64,000 nt of DNA from Phycomyces blakesleeanus NRRL 1555(-) (taxonomy: Eukaryota > Mucoromycota > Mucoromycetes > Mucorales > Phycomycetaceae). The notes beneath the pieces are model-generated. The model did not search any database. It was given only the letters and a program-made list of their open reading frames with translations, and was not told where the DNA came from. The position numbers and the translations under genes were made by a program. Of this stretch, positions 22,865 through 33,940 are shown one piece after another (within the stretch, counting starts at the first letter, position 1; each line of letters opens with the position of its first letter). Location of the stretch: positions 527,545-591,544 of the forward strand of contig NW_017265147.1 of NCBI RefSeq assembly GCF_001638985.1, in the 5' to 3' direction.

Positions 22865-25380
22865 TTAATCAAGATCAGTGCGTCTCCGTCTCTCTTTGCT
22901 CTTCTGACTACGCGTGGTCTTCTTCTTCTTCTTTCCGGCTTCAAACGCTTTAGCCATAGAATGAGGTCTACCAAGATTATCGTAATCCTTGACCTTATAA
23001 ATTCTCACAATCCAATTCTCAGATGTGAAAGCTTCGTCAAGAACATTCAATTCAGGACCTTGAGCAGGAAGACGTTGTTGACGAACACGATCCATAGGTT
23101 GTTGTCCATTGTAGAGTTCGTGGAATCTGTAGTAGCTCATCTTGTACATCAAAGAGTTCTTCATGGCGGGAGATGCTTGGTCGTCAACACGATAGTCACC
23201 CTGAGGTGTAAAGTAATCAGATTCCTTGATCTTGTCGGGCCAAACACCTTCAGCAATACGGATCATCCACAAGTATTTGTTGATATCATCACCAGAATAT
23301 CCCAAGAGTCCACCAAAAATTACCAAAACGTAGTCGACATCATGCTGTTTCATAATTTCATAAGAATCCTCTTCATTCGATGACATCGCGCGACCAACTG
23401 TGGCAATATGTGTGTTGTTCCAAGTGTTGTTGTCCACAAGTGTAGGACGGTCAGCCATACCAGCAATCTGGTATCCATAATCCCACCATGACATAATCTT
23501 AGCATCTTCCTTTGTGTTTTTACGCAACCAGTAATACGCCTCTCTGAAGTCATCGATAATGTGTTGAGAACCATCAGGATTACGAGATGCAAGGACAATA
23601 GAGGGGCTGGAGTATGCATTCGAGGTCACCCAGGTGCAATGCCATACAAAGACACATAAGAAGAACACAAAACTGACAACAACAACGACACGCGAGTCGC
23701 GAGTAAGGATACCATAGTACTTCTTCTCTCCATTCTTAGACTTTGAGCCCTTTGAACTTTTGTCCTTTCCATCTGTACCATTCTTAACATCTTTAACTTC
23801 CTTTGTAGTGACCTTCGTGGTCTTTCCTTTTTTAGTAACAGTTGTCGTCTTTGTAGTGATAGAAGACGAAGACGAAGACGAAGATGTTGATGTTGATGTT
23901 GATGTTGATGAAATTGTAGATTCTGTTCCAATGAGTTCAGAGTTTTCCTCTTCAATGGCAGTAGACTTTTCGTTTGACAGATCAAGATATGTGTCCAAGA
24001 TTGTGGAGACAGCAATACCAGCACAGATACAAACAACGGGTGTAAGGGTAAGCATCAAGCGGACCATGACACCAGCAAAGTACGAAGCAAAGATTCCATA
24101 GACAATTACAAAAACATGCTCGTCACGTAATTTTTGGAAGCACATGTAGATACCAGCAGGGAACAAGAAAATCAGCATCTCAAGGTCAAAGAAGAACGAT
24201 GCCCATGCAGTTGGTTGATGTTCTGAAACAGATGCAATAATAGGAATATGAATCTTGGCGTATCCGGTATCCCAAAGCGAATAAAAGCGACCTGTCCAAG
24301 GAGCAATAAACCCACTCATCGTCAATAATACCAGAGCACTGAAACCAATTACAAACGAGCCCAAGACAAATGCCTTGAGAAGAACCTGGAATTGCTTTGC
24401 AGGCAAATGACCGCGCAGTAAATCAACGAATCCCATAATTTGACACAATCCAAAAACACCTAGTGATAAAGTAATTGCATTGAATATTAATATTCGAAAA
24501 TACTAAAACAAAAAGGGAATTCCTACCCAGGGCAGCCATATGCTCAGAAGTACGAGTAGGCTGGAAACCGACAAAGGGAATTTGCATCGACATGAGAGTA
24601 CCGAGAACATAGAATGTCGAGTAAGATACATAAACCCGGCTAGAGAATCGCCCCATCAACATTAAAACAAATACGTGGAGGGGGATCATGTTTATGATAA
24701 ATACGTATCCACCCCATGCTGCAACCATATAAAAATAAAAGAATGCTGAAAGCGAGGCCCATAAAGCTGAACCTGTCTTAAGAGCCTTAATCCATAGGAA
24801 GAATGTGAACATCAATAGGAAGATAGCAATTGCTTCGTTATCATATGAGCCCGCGACAGAGCGCGAGATGTAACCAGGAGCGATACCAATAAAAGCGGCT
24901 GCGAGCAGACCAGCGGACGAGTCTTTCAATTCAGTGGTCAAGAGGTAGGTAGCATAAGCAGTTGCTCCTGAAAATACAGGAGCCAAAAGTACACACACGT
25001 TTCTAATGTCGACGGGAAAGTTGAAGAAATGAAGGATGTTGTGGATCACGGCGGCTGTAACCATGAGACCAGGGTAGACTGTGCCTCCCACGACGCGTCC
25101 AAGAGGATACCATGAACGGTCATCGAACCAGTTCCAGAACTCGTAGAAGCCGTCTTTAACGAGCATCTGAGTGGCACGATAATTGAACCTATGTTATTGT
25201 CATGAGCTTCCTGGAACGATAACGCATGTGAAAAGGGGTTTACCATGGGTCGAATTCGTGAATGACTGATTCATAACGCACGATGCTAAATAAACGAGAT
25301 GAAAAAGCAGCCCCGGCAATCAAGCCGAGGATGGCCGTTTTTAGCAGTGTCTTTTGACTGCTGACATCCAGCATAGACAT
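22865..25380 (-). CDS. STT3: Oligosaccharyltransferase catalytic subunit STT3
   Basis: STT3 transfers the preassembled glycan from dolichol-PP to Asn in N-X-S/T sequons in the ER. Exons: 25244-25380, 24527-25188, 22865-24459; 797 residues. The N-terminal membrane part carries HEFDPWFNYRA with the first metal-site Asp44, then WYPLGR, GSYDNEA (second acidic motif) and [11 protein letters not shown] (external loop 5 motif). The soluble domain has the signature WWDYGYQ at residues 591-597. The total length is somewhat above the usual approx. 715-780. The extra length comes from a Ser/Thr/Lys-rich stretch between the last membrane helices ([15 protein letters not shown]... then many Lys). The C-terminus is very basic (K/R-rich). 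LINE copy 2 begins about 150 bases upstream of the start, so the promoter is constrained or disrupted. Confidence 0.95.
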
Positions 25381-25529
25381 CGCAGTTGTATGTTTGGGAT
25401 GAGTGATGAGAGGGAAGCAGGAAAGGCCAAGGACGGTTATTAAAGAGGCGATGATTCCCCGTCTCCATGTGCAGTCCTCCGATTGGACAGCAACAACGTG
25501 TTACTACACATTAGAGCGCGTTTGGCATG
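25381..25529. other. Short STT3 promoter region
   Basis: Only about 150 bases lie between the STT3 start codon and the first recognisable LINE copy 2 sequence. No motif was identified. Confidence 0.4.
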
Positions 25530-28211
25530 ACAAAAGACGAAAATATTTCTCTTTCTTTCTCTCTTTCTCTCTACATGGTTCTTCCCACTCCACCGGATCC
25601 ACTTGGGAACCCCCCCTCAACCCTCGGCTCACCCTCACCTCACTCTACCACCACATCCAGGCCCACCACCTCACAACGCACATACTTGGGCGCCGCTACG
25701 TTCGCACACACTGCTCTTCTTCTTCACCAGCCTCGTATTATATATGGCGACTCGATTGATGGCTTACCACGCATCTGATGTTCTGGTAACGCACCCCACT
25801 CTGGTTTCTATAATGCTCCTCTTCCTACTTCTCCTCTCCACAACGCCTTATGGCATGCCCTGAAAAGCTCTGCTTTTGCAGACTATCGTAAAAGTTACTC
25901 TTCTTAGTCGTTCTGCTCCTACTTCTCTCAAGGTCCAATTCCACGACGCTGCTTCCTGTGCCATTGCGTGCGCACACCCTATTTCTGTCTCTGATTAACT
26001 CCTCCCAGTCTGTATTGGCGTTGCTCTTAGTCGCAATGTATATCGGGTAACATTGTCTCGAGACCTTGGTGTTTGTTATCCTGATTTAGTAGCTGGACTC
26101 CAACGGTGCCTTGCCCCTTTCGGAACTGTGCGCAAAATTGTGGTCCGTGAGAGTTATACCTTTTTCGATGGCACTGGCAGTGTCCTCCTTGAACGACCCG
26201 AAACACGCTCATTATTCATACGCCACTTACGTTCAAAGGGAATTGACGTTCTCGTTCTTCAAGAAACTTATATTCACTCTATTTCTCTTCAAGACACATT
26301 TACCATGTAATTTCAATCTTCTTCTCTTTGGTCACCTCATTGTGAGCTTTTATGCCTTTCAAAAGGTATTATAATTACTGACCCGCTGTTTAGTTTATGC
26401 GGCCGCTGCATCACTGCTACTGTGTCTTACTCACAGTCTATGTTCACCTCTTTCCGTGCTTGTGTTATTTATGCTCCCGCTACTCATCGCGAACGACATT
26501 CGTCCCTTACCTCTCTTCGTAATCATCTTTTGCTACCCGTGTCACCCACCAATATGGTTTTATTGAGCGATCTCAATCACTCACTCACTACTTCAACACC
26601 CCATACCACTCCACCTCGTCCATGACCTCAATTTCTCAACGACCATCTTGTGGACTATGTCACTTCCACCGGCAAGGTACCTTAACCTACCTTTCACGGC
26701 GGGACATCATCCTCCACAATTAACTACATATTCGCTTCCTCCGATCTTGCTTCTTGTGCCTCCTCACACTCGGTGGCATATATACACTCGCAGTGGTCTG
26801 ACCATTGTCTGATCACAGTCGCATTCCCCCTTCCTTCTTCTCGGATCAGTGGCAAAGGCCTTTGGCGAGCCAACCCTCGCCTTGCTCAGCTCACTTCCTT
26901 TCAGAACGAACTTTCTGTATTTCTTTACACCCTCGTCCCCACTCTCCTAGCTTCTCATTCCCCATAGGCAAGTTGGGATTTGGTCAAGTTCGAAGTGGCT
27001 CGATTCATTAAACGTTTCTCTCGCCGAACCTCGCCTTCTCCATCCACTATAGAAGCACGACTTCAAAGTCGGCGTTATAAGTTGATTCTTCAGTTTTGAT
27101 ATCAACTCGCCAAAAATTTTCAACTCCCCGTTATTGAACGCAAGCTCCAACAGGTCCAACTGGAACGTGTGGTAATTCTTGCTCTCTTGGATGGTCGACA
27201 TTGGCGCGAACAAGGTGAAACCTCTGCCGGTTTCCTTAAACGCACCGATACTACACGCCAGTCAAAAAAGCTCATCACCAGCCTACGCCATCCTATTACT
27301 GACTATCTTTTCACCGATCCTGACAGCATGACAAGGACTGCTGCCTTCTTCTATGAGAATCTGTACTATCTTGAGCCCATCACTTCTGCTGCTGTTGACG
27401 TTCTTTAAAATCTTCCGGACAATCTTGCCCTCACTGATCTCACCCAAAATTGTCTCACTCGCAAGTTTTCTCTAGATACTATTCGCCAAGGTGCTTCTCA
27501 ATCCCCCAATTTCAGTAGCCCTTGTCCTGATGAGTTGCCACATGAGATTCTGCGACTCATACTTGACCACCCCGAATGCTCCATTCTTGTTCCGCGTGTG
27601 TATAACGAAGCTTTGTTGGATGGTGTCTTTCTCTCTACTTGGATGTCTACCTGCGTGTATCTTCTCCCGAAGAAAGGCGACTTTACTTCTCTTCGGAATT
27701 GGTGACCCATCGCACTTATTAACACAGACGCTAAGGTCTTCATTCGTCTTCTTAACTCTTGTTTGATCCCTGCTGTTACTCTTCTTCTTACTCCCTACCA
27801 AACTGGCTTTGTTCAAGGACGATTTATTGCTGATAATGGGATGCTCACCCGGATGGTCATGGCTCAGGCTCCCCAGGAAAGCTCGACTGGTCTGGGTCTT
27901 CTTCTTAATCAGGAGAAGGCGTATGGCCGAGTCCACCTGGACTACTTGCGCCGAGCTCTTAATCGTTTTCGCTTTCCTTCGTCTATAATAACTTGTATCA
28001 CAAAATTGGTTTTCTCTATACAAATTCAGATCAACGTTAATGGCTTCTTCTCTCGTCATCTCACACAATTGCGTGGTCTCCGCCAAGGCTACCCTCTCTC
28101 TCCCTTCTTGTTCAATTTGGTCTTTAAACCTTTGTTGCGACGAGTTATAGGTGACCAGTCCTTCTTCGGTTTTCGACCTTCTGCCCATAATACTACAAAA
28201 ATTATATAGTT
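25530..28211 (+). mobile_element. LINE copy 2 (divergent subfamily, rearranged, 3'-truncated)
   Basis: In order: an ORF1-like region (LSRDLGVCYPDLVAGLQ and LAPFGTVRKIVVRE near 26055-26155) joined by deletion to endonuclease sequence (IDVLVLQETY; ACVIYAPATHRERHS; MVLLSDLNHSLTT; SQWSDHCLITVAF near 26788). Then comes reverse transcriptase (27523-28170). Compared with copies 1 and 3 it is clearly divergent and more GC-rich. It ends within or shortly after the RT fingers/palm (near LFNLVFKPLL) and lacks the FADD box and the LINE 3' end, which is unusual because LINE copies are normally 5'-truncated. Confidence 0.8.
27400..28209 (+). pseudogene. LINE copy 2 reverse transcriptase fragment
   Basis: The reading shifts frame but is easy to follow: VYLLPKKGDFTSLRNW, a stop at TGA 27703, then PIALINTDAKVFIRLLN. 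Next come PYQTGFVQGRFIADNGMLTR, LLNQEKAYGRVHLDYLRRAL and LRGLRQGYPLSPFLFNLVF. In the second block a usual Asp (QEKAYDRV) is Gly, so the catalytic-block residue is changed. It is truncated before the YADD-type motif. Confidence 0.8.
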
Positions 28212-29837
28212 TCATCGAGTAGAAAGAAGGCGAATATTGAGTTTAAAGCAGAAATTTCTGCGTGGTTTTATGAATATTACCCGTGAGATATTTAGTATAC
28301 TTATATCAGGTAGATAGAAGTTTGAGGTCCTGAAGTAAGTGTTGTTTCGCTGAGTGATAATAGCCTTTCTTAATCTGTCAATTGCATTCGAATAGAAGCA
28401 GTGAGTGTATACTTCACGCTCTTGATACATACAGTCATTGTATTCCATTTTAGGTCATTATTTAGTCTAAAAGAAGTAGATATGGATACTGCTTTTGTAT
28501 CTATTTTTTCCTTATATTTCCTGTATATTTTTTTCCAAGTTATATAATACGAATTTGTGGGAAAGTATATTTCATCATATAAAATCTATCGGAAAGCACT
28601 CATTTTAAAGCCAATAAAAATACTTCTTTAGCAGGAATACTTCCCCTTTTTTCATTGTATATTGATTTATAGTTTTATAACTCAAATTCGTGGAAAAGCA
28701 TGCATTTTGAAGAAGCGTTTTTGTATTATTTTGAGTGAATTTTTTTGTTTTGTTTATTTTCATAGTTGAAAAATAATATTTTCTTGACGAGCATTCTAGT
28801 TTTTCTTAGTGCATTCATTTCGTAAAACTGTTGAATACAACAATACTTCCTACCATATACTGTTGACCTGCTATTGTTTTGAACACTTATTCTGATACTT
28901 ACTTGAAAAGATAGTCGACTAAATAACATCAGAAAATAAAGATTTGTATATTAGAGAATATCATTGACAGTAAAGTATATGAAATTCAATACTTACGGAT
29001 TTGATATAATTGCCATGGACTAAGAAATGACAGCTTGCAAACACTATGACATTAAAGCTCTTGATATGCTAATTGCTATCACAAGATATCACATTTAGTA
29101 TTGTATATAATGAGTGTATACAGGATTTTTTTTGTAAAAGACTTACCCGATATTGTTGCTCTGACAAAATAATACTTGGTCCTAATTGAATATAGTACAA
29201 AAAAAGGTCAGATATAAAAGCAAAGCTAGAATACATATATTTTATAAAAACAGACAACAATATGAATTGTAAATATCATTACGGGTGGCATCAAAAGGAT
29301 ATAATGGTAGCTATATTATCAGAATTATTATTAAACATATGTTTATTGTCATATTGCTAGTCATATACTTTAGCAAAAAGGAGATATATAACTTTGCAAC
29401 CTGCTTGAAGACAAAAGCAGTGAGTAAAGAAGTAAAAGAAAGAAGCAAAAAAATGGAAAATGTTATTATAAATTTGTGTCAAAAAGTGCAAAAGAAAAAA
29501 CAAAGAAAAATAGCTTGGCTTCAAATATGTAGATTCCAGATAATAGTGGAATACGAACAGCGTTTCAAAAAAAGTGGTTTATTTAAGCAAAGATATATAC
29601 CTCTCTAATATCAAAGTAAATGTCTTTTTTTTTATTGATTGGCGACAGTGCAAAGCACTGGTCAAAGTAAATGCCCAGAGTCATAGCCTTTGTTATATCC
29701 AATATAATTAGCTTAATGGAGTTATATCCATCAAAAGTTAAAAACCCCGAGGAGTTGAAATATTATCAATTTGTCCCTTTGATTCAACCGAAGTTTCTCA
29801 AAGTCAAATCAGATAATTTTTGTAGTGTACACGCGCA
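28212..29837. other. AT-rich region between LINE copies 2 and 3
   Basis: No gene was recognised. A degenerate duplication of about 120-130 bases is suggested at 28482-28730 (ATTTGTGGGAAAG / ATTCGTGGAAAAG and CACTCATTTTAAAG / CATGCATTTTGAAG). A perfect palindrome, CAGTGCAAAGCACTG, lies at about 29647, beside a Tc1-like GGTCAAAGTAAA string. An open frame at 29285-29608 is lysine-rich with no family signal. Confidence 0.45.
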
Positions 29838-30059
29838 AAGACACCGCTAACACTTCCCATCACGTTTGAGGCGAATTTAGAAGATAGGGAAACATTTCCT
29901 GCTGATAATCTCACACTCACCAACGATGACTTGGCATAGGTGGAGACATATTTTGAACAAAATTGCGAAGACGACCCTATGAAGGGTATTGAAGAAACTA
30001 CCCACAAACGCGTTCTCTATTTTTAAGATACATTCGATCGTGCGGGATTGATTTAATTG

Positions 30060-30640
30060 CCCTTCAAGAAACCCATGCCAATACTGAACCTCTCCAACAG
30101 ATGTTTCATACACAATTCCATGCCCAAGATTCCTTGTTTTCTCCGCACTGCGATCTTGTTTCTCTTTCTCCGCATTTATCTTTAATTAACCCCCTATTCA
30201 GCCCTTGTGGCCGTTGCATTTCTACTACAGTCATACATACAAATAATTCAATTACCTCTTTCCGTGCATGAGGTGTTTATGCTCCAGCTTCCTACCGGAA
30301 CAGCTTTTCTTTCCTTCGCTCTCTTCTCGACTCTCCGGCACTACTCCCTCGTCTCCCATCCTCATGCATATTTTCGGCCGACTTTAATTATACCTATCGC
30401 ACTACTTCTGCTAACCCTCTCCAGACCCCTCCCGAATGGCTTAACTTTATATCTAACCATTTCATGGATTGTTTAACACTGAGTGGTGAAGGCCCCTCCC
30501 CAACCTTTCACCGACAACTTTGCTCCTAATCCATAGACTATGTATTTGTATCTTCCATCCGTGCTCCGTGCTGCGAGTACTCTTTTGTGTCCTATATATA
30601 TCCGAATTGGTCTGATCATTGTCTAGTAGCTGCTACTTTT
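30060..30640 (+). pseudogene. LINE copy 3 endonuclease remnant
   Basis: Equivalent to 2667-3290. Shared landmarks include the stretch around 30070-30130 (start of the EN fold) and the NWSDHCLVAATFKF block at 30614-30655. Frame changes and stops make it non-functional. Confidence 0.7.
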
Positions 30641-31019
30641 AAGTTCACTGTCAATCATGAAACAGGAAAGGGAATGTGACACGCCAACTCTCAACTTGCC
30701 TGCAATTTCACTTTCTGTACAGAATTTGATGTCTATATTTCTACTTCCTCTATATATATCCCCACAAGACTAATAGGATAGATTAAAACACATGCTTACA
30801 AAATTCATCAAGTTCTTTACTAGGTGCTGCATACAAACACTCACTACACTGGAGGCCAGACTTCAAAGTAAACGTAACAAGTTGATTTACAAGTTCAGAC
30901 AACAATCCGCCCAAAACTTCCAATTGCCCATTATTGAAAGACAGTTGCAACAAGTCCAGCTGGAGAGAGTGGAAATTCTTGCTCTTCGTGCAGGCAAACA
31001 TTGGAGAGATCTCAGCCGG

Positions 31020-33607
31020 TTACCTCAAACGTACAGTTGCAGAACGACAGTCCCGAAAGACCATAACCCATCTACCCCACCATCACACAGGCCACCTGCA
31101 CTCGGATCCCGATAGCATCACAGAAGCGGCTACTGCATTCTATGAAACTCTATACACACCGGAACAAATAGATCAGACGGCCATAAACGATCTTCTTGAC
31201 CATCCCCCCCCCCCCCCCCCCCTATGAGATTATTCAACTTGTTTTTTATCAACCTTCCTGTTCGACCTTGCTGTCCCAAATGTACAACGAGACTTTCAAG
31301 AGTGACCAATTTTCGTTGTCTTGACAAACCACATGCGTTTCTTTGCTTCCCAAGAAAGGCGATCTTTCCTCCTTGAAGAATTGGCACCCAATTGCCCTGA
31401 TAAATTCCGACGCCAAGGTTCTTACTAGCCTTCTCAACGCAGGCATGGTCAAGGCTGCTGGTTCCTTAGTATCACCATACCAAACAAAATTTCTCCATAG
31501 TCAATTTATTGCTGATAATAGTATTATTACGAAGCTAGTTATGGATCATTCCAATTCCACTGGCCATTCTGGAATTGGGTTCCTCCTGGATCAAGAAAAA
31601 GCATATGATTAGGTTCATCCGGAATATCCCAACTAAGTTCTCGCTGAATTCGGTTTCACCTCTTCTATTATAACCTGCATCACTAATCTTTTTTTCTCTT
31701 CTGGCCTTAAGATTAATGTAAACGGTTTTCTTTCTCGTCCTTATTGTCAAGCGCATGGACTCAGACAGGGTGACCCCATGTTCCCTGTTCTGTTTAACCT
31801 GGCCTTTGAACCACTTTTGCACCAACTCATACACAACTCTCAGTTTCCTAGATTTGAGATCCAAAGTACTTCTGACCAACCCGCACCTCCACTTATAAAG
31901 CTACTCGCTTATGCCGACGACCTTCTGGTTTTCCTCTAGCAGATCCAGGACATGTCCAAATTGCAGCACCATCTCGCCACCTATGCCTCTGCTTCCAACG
32001 CACTCACCAACCTTGACATGACCCAAGCTTTCTCCTTGTCAAGCAGACCCCATACCCACTGGATGGACACACTTCACAGCTTGCAGGCTGTCGACTGGCA
32101 TGATAGTCGCTCTCCCGGACCTCTTCGCTACCTTGGCTCTCCGATCATCTCCTCCCTCACCCAACGCAACTCCTTCTGCTCACAAATCCTGTCTAAGATA
32201 GAGTGAGCTTCACAGATCCACCTCTCCTGCGCCTTGTCCTTCCGTGGCCGTGCTACTTTCCTAAACTCTCTTATATTTTCAAAGCTCTGGTACGTTCTTC
32301 GTGTTGTATCTGTTCTTGGCACCTTCTTTACCAAAGATCGATCTCTCACGTGCCGTTTTCTTCAACATCGAAGCCTCCCACCGATTAGATTTGGCACCCT
32401 ATGTCTCCCCATTAAAACAGGCGGTTTATGGGTTTTGAATTTAAAATTGCAACAAGGTGCCTTTCAACTCCGTTGGCTTCAATCTCTGCTCCAATCTACT
32501 TCGTCTCCTTCTAGCCTGGTAATACCTTGACTACTATATCTTCTTCGGCATTATCTGCCTGATGTCCATCTCCATCTTCCTTTCATTTCTTCTAACATCA
32601 GGCATCCTCGATTTCGATCATATACTAGTCCTTTCTTTAACCTTTTTGTTGCCTGCGATCTCTTGCCTCACGATTTCTACTCTACCGTGATGAATCTAAC
32701 GAATTGCCTGAAAATTCTTCTAGCTTCTGTAGTTATGGTTCCACACGGTCTCCCCGCTTTTCCAGCTTGTTGTCACCTCCGGATCCGGGATGCCTACGAT
32801 ATCGACACAACTTTGAATATCATTTCTCGCCGCTTACCTTCTTCCTTTCCTCGTTCACCACGCATCCTTCACAAAGCCCTTCAGCCTACAGATGATCATT
32901 CTCTCTTCCTCCGCGCCTTCATCATTCGCGCTTGCCTGCCTCAAAGTATTTTGATTGAGCAATTCCCCGACTGGATGGCTCACACGGGAACCGAGGTTGA
33001 TCCTTCCACACTCCTGCCAGCCCTATCCCCAACTTTCGTTGGAAATGCTTGTCTACACGCCAATTCCGTTCCTCCTGTGAAGTGACCACCTCTTCTCTCG
33101 AGGGTGTACCACAAAACATAAGAGCCATAACATGGTGCCAATTGTGGTTATTCGTTCTTCCGTATGTATCATAACATTTGGTTCCGGCTGCTTCACAACA
33201 AGATCTCATATCGATCAGTGCTACATCACCGTATTCCAACCTCATTTCCATCCCCCACTTGTTCGCTGTCTGGAACGGAAATTGACTCTCAAGACCATTT
33301 TCTCTTCGCATGCTCACTAAAGCTTCCTCTCTGGCATACATTCTGGCTCACGCACTTTAGCTTCTCCTCCCAAACCTCCGACATTCACAATGCACTGTAC
33401 ACGTTTGCCTTCTTTCCTCCCCTTAATCCCACTTTTCATCCTGTCTCAATCCTTGACTCTGTTCTTTTAGCCTTGTGGCGAGATCACTGGGTTTTCATAT
33501 TCGATCAATCGCATTTCGTTGCCATCAATGCCACTACCACCGTCAACACCCTGCTTTCCCGCTTACAATATGAAGAACATCTTGATCAATGCCATTTCCC
33601 TGTCTAA
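31020..33607 (+). pseudogene. LINE copy 3 reverse transcriptase and zinc-ribbon C-terminus, broken
   Basis: Landmarks: LLPKKGDLSSLKNWHPIALI (about 31345), DNSIITKLVMDHSN, GFLLDQEKAYD followed by a TAG at 31611, then the RQGDPM-VLFNLAFEPLL area. The FADD-equivalent reads AYADDLLVFL near 31910, with the catalytic A-D-D intact. The C-terminus holds CSLSGTEIDSQDHFLFAC, a zf-RVT type zinc ribbon, in the frame that stops at 33605-33607. A run of 19 C at 31204-31222 breaks the frame and may be a sequencing problem. Confidence 0.8.
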
Positions 33608-33797
33608 ATTCATCGCGTTTCTTTCTCTTTTTTTTTGCTATTCTCCTTACACTCATTTATAACAAAAAACACAAAATCCCCAAAAAAATTAAATAATAAA
33701 TGAAACAAAAACAAGTTGTGGCGCCTCTTAAGCCTTTTGGACAAGAGTCCCACCAATAAACCAGAGCTCCACTCCATAAAAACAAACAAAAAAAAAC

Positions 33798-33940
33798 GCA
33801 GTGGTGGCAAACAGGAAATACATGATGAGAAACTAACATTGAAAAAGGGAAGAGGGGAAAGAGAGGAAGACAACATGGACGAGCGATCGACGTTCTGTCT
33901 TTTTTTTTTCTTCTTTTGTCGCTTAAACCCAAACCTTTCA
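33798..33940. other. Short spacer between LINE copy 3 tail and CDC55 stop
   Basis: 143 bases of purine-rich then T-rich sequence. It must hold the CDC55 3' untranslated region (minus strand). Confidence 0.5.

Larger units (their letters stand above)
29838..33797 (+). mobile_element. LINE copy 3 (5'-truncated, full 3' end)
   Basis: It aligns with copy 1 from about base 2390 onward: ORF1 tail at 29860-29990, endonuclease 30060-30640, RT 31000-32520, zinc-ribbon and C-terminus 32600-33607. A 3' untranslated region follows, ending in an A-rich tail (about 33775-33797). The 5' truncation inside ORF1 is typical of target-primed insertion. Numerous stops and frameshifts are present. It ends 144 bases from the CDC55 stop codon, in the opposite orientation. 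Confidence 0.85.

Noticed and set aside
29285..29608. 107-codon Lys-rich frame in the desert between LINE copies
   Set aside because: AT-rich low-complexity with no homologous motif; likely chance.
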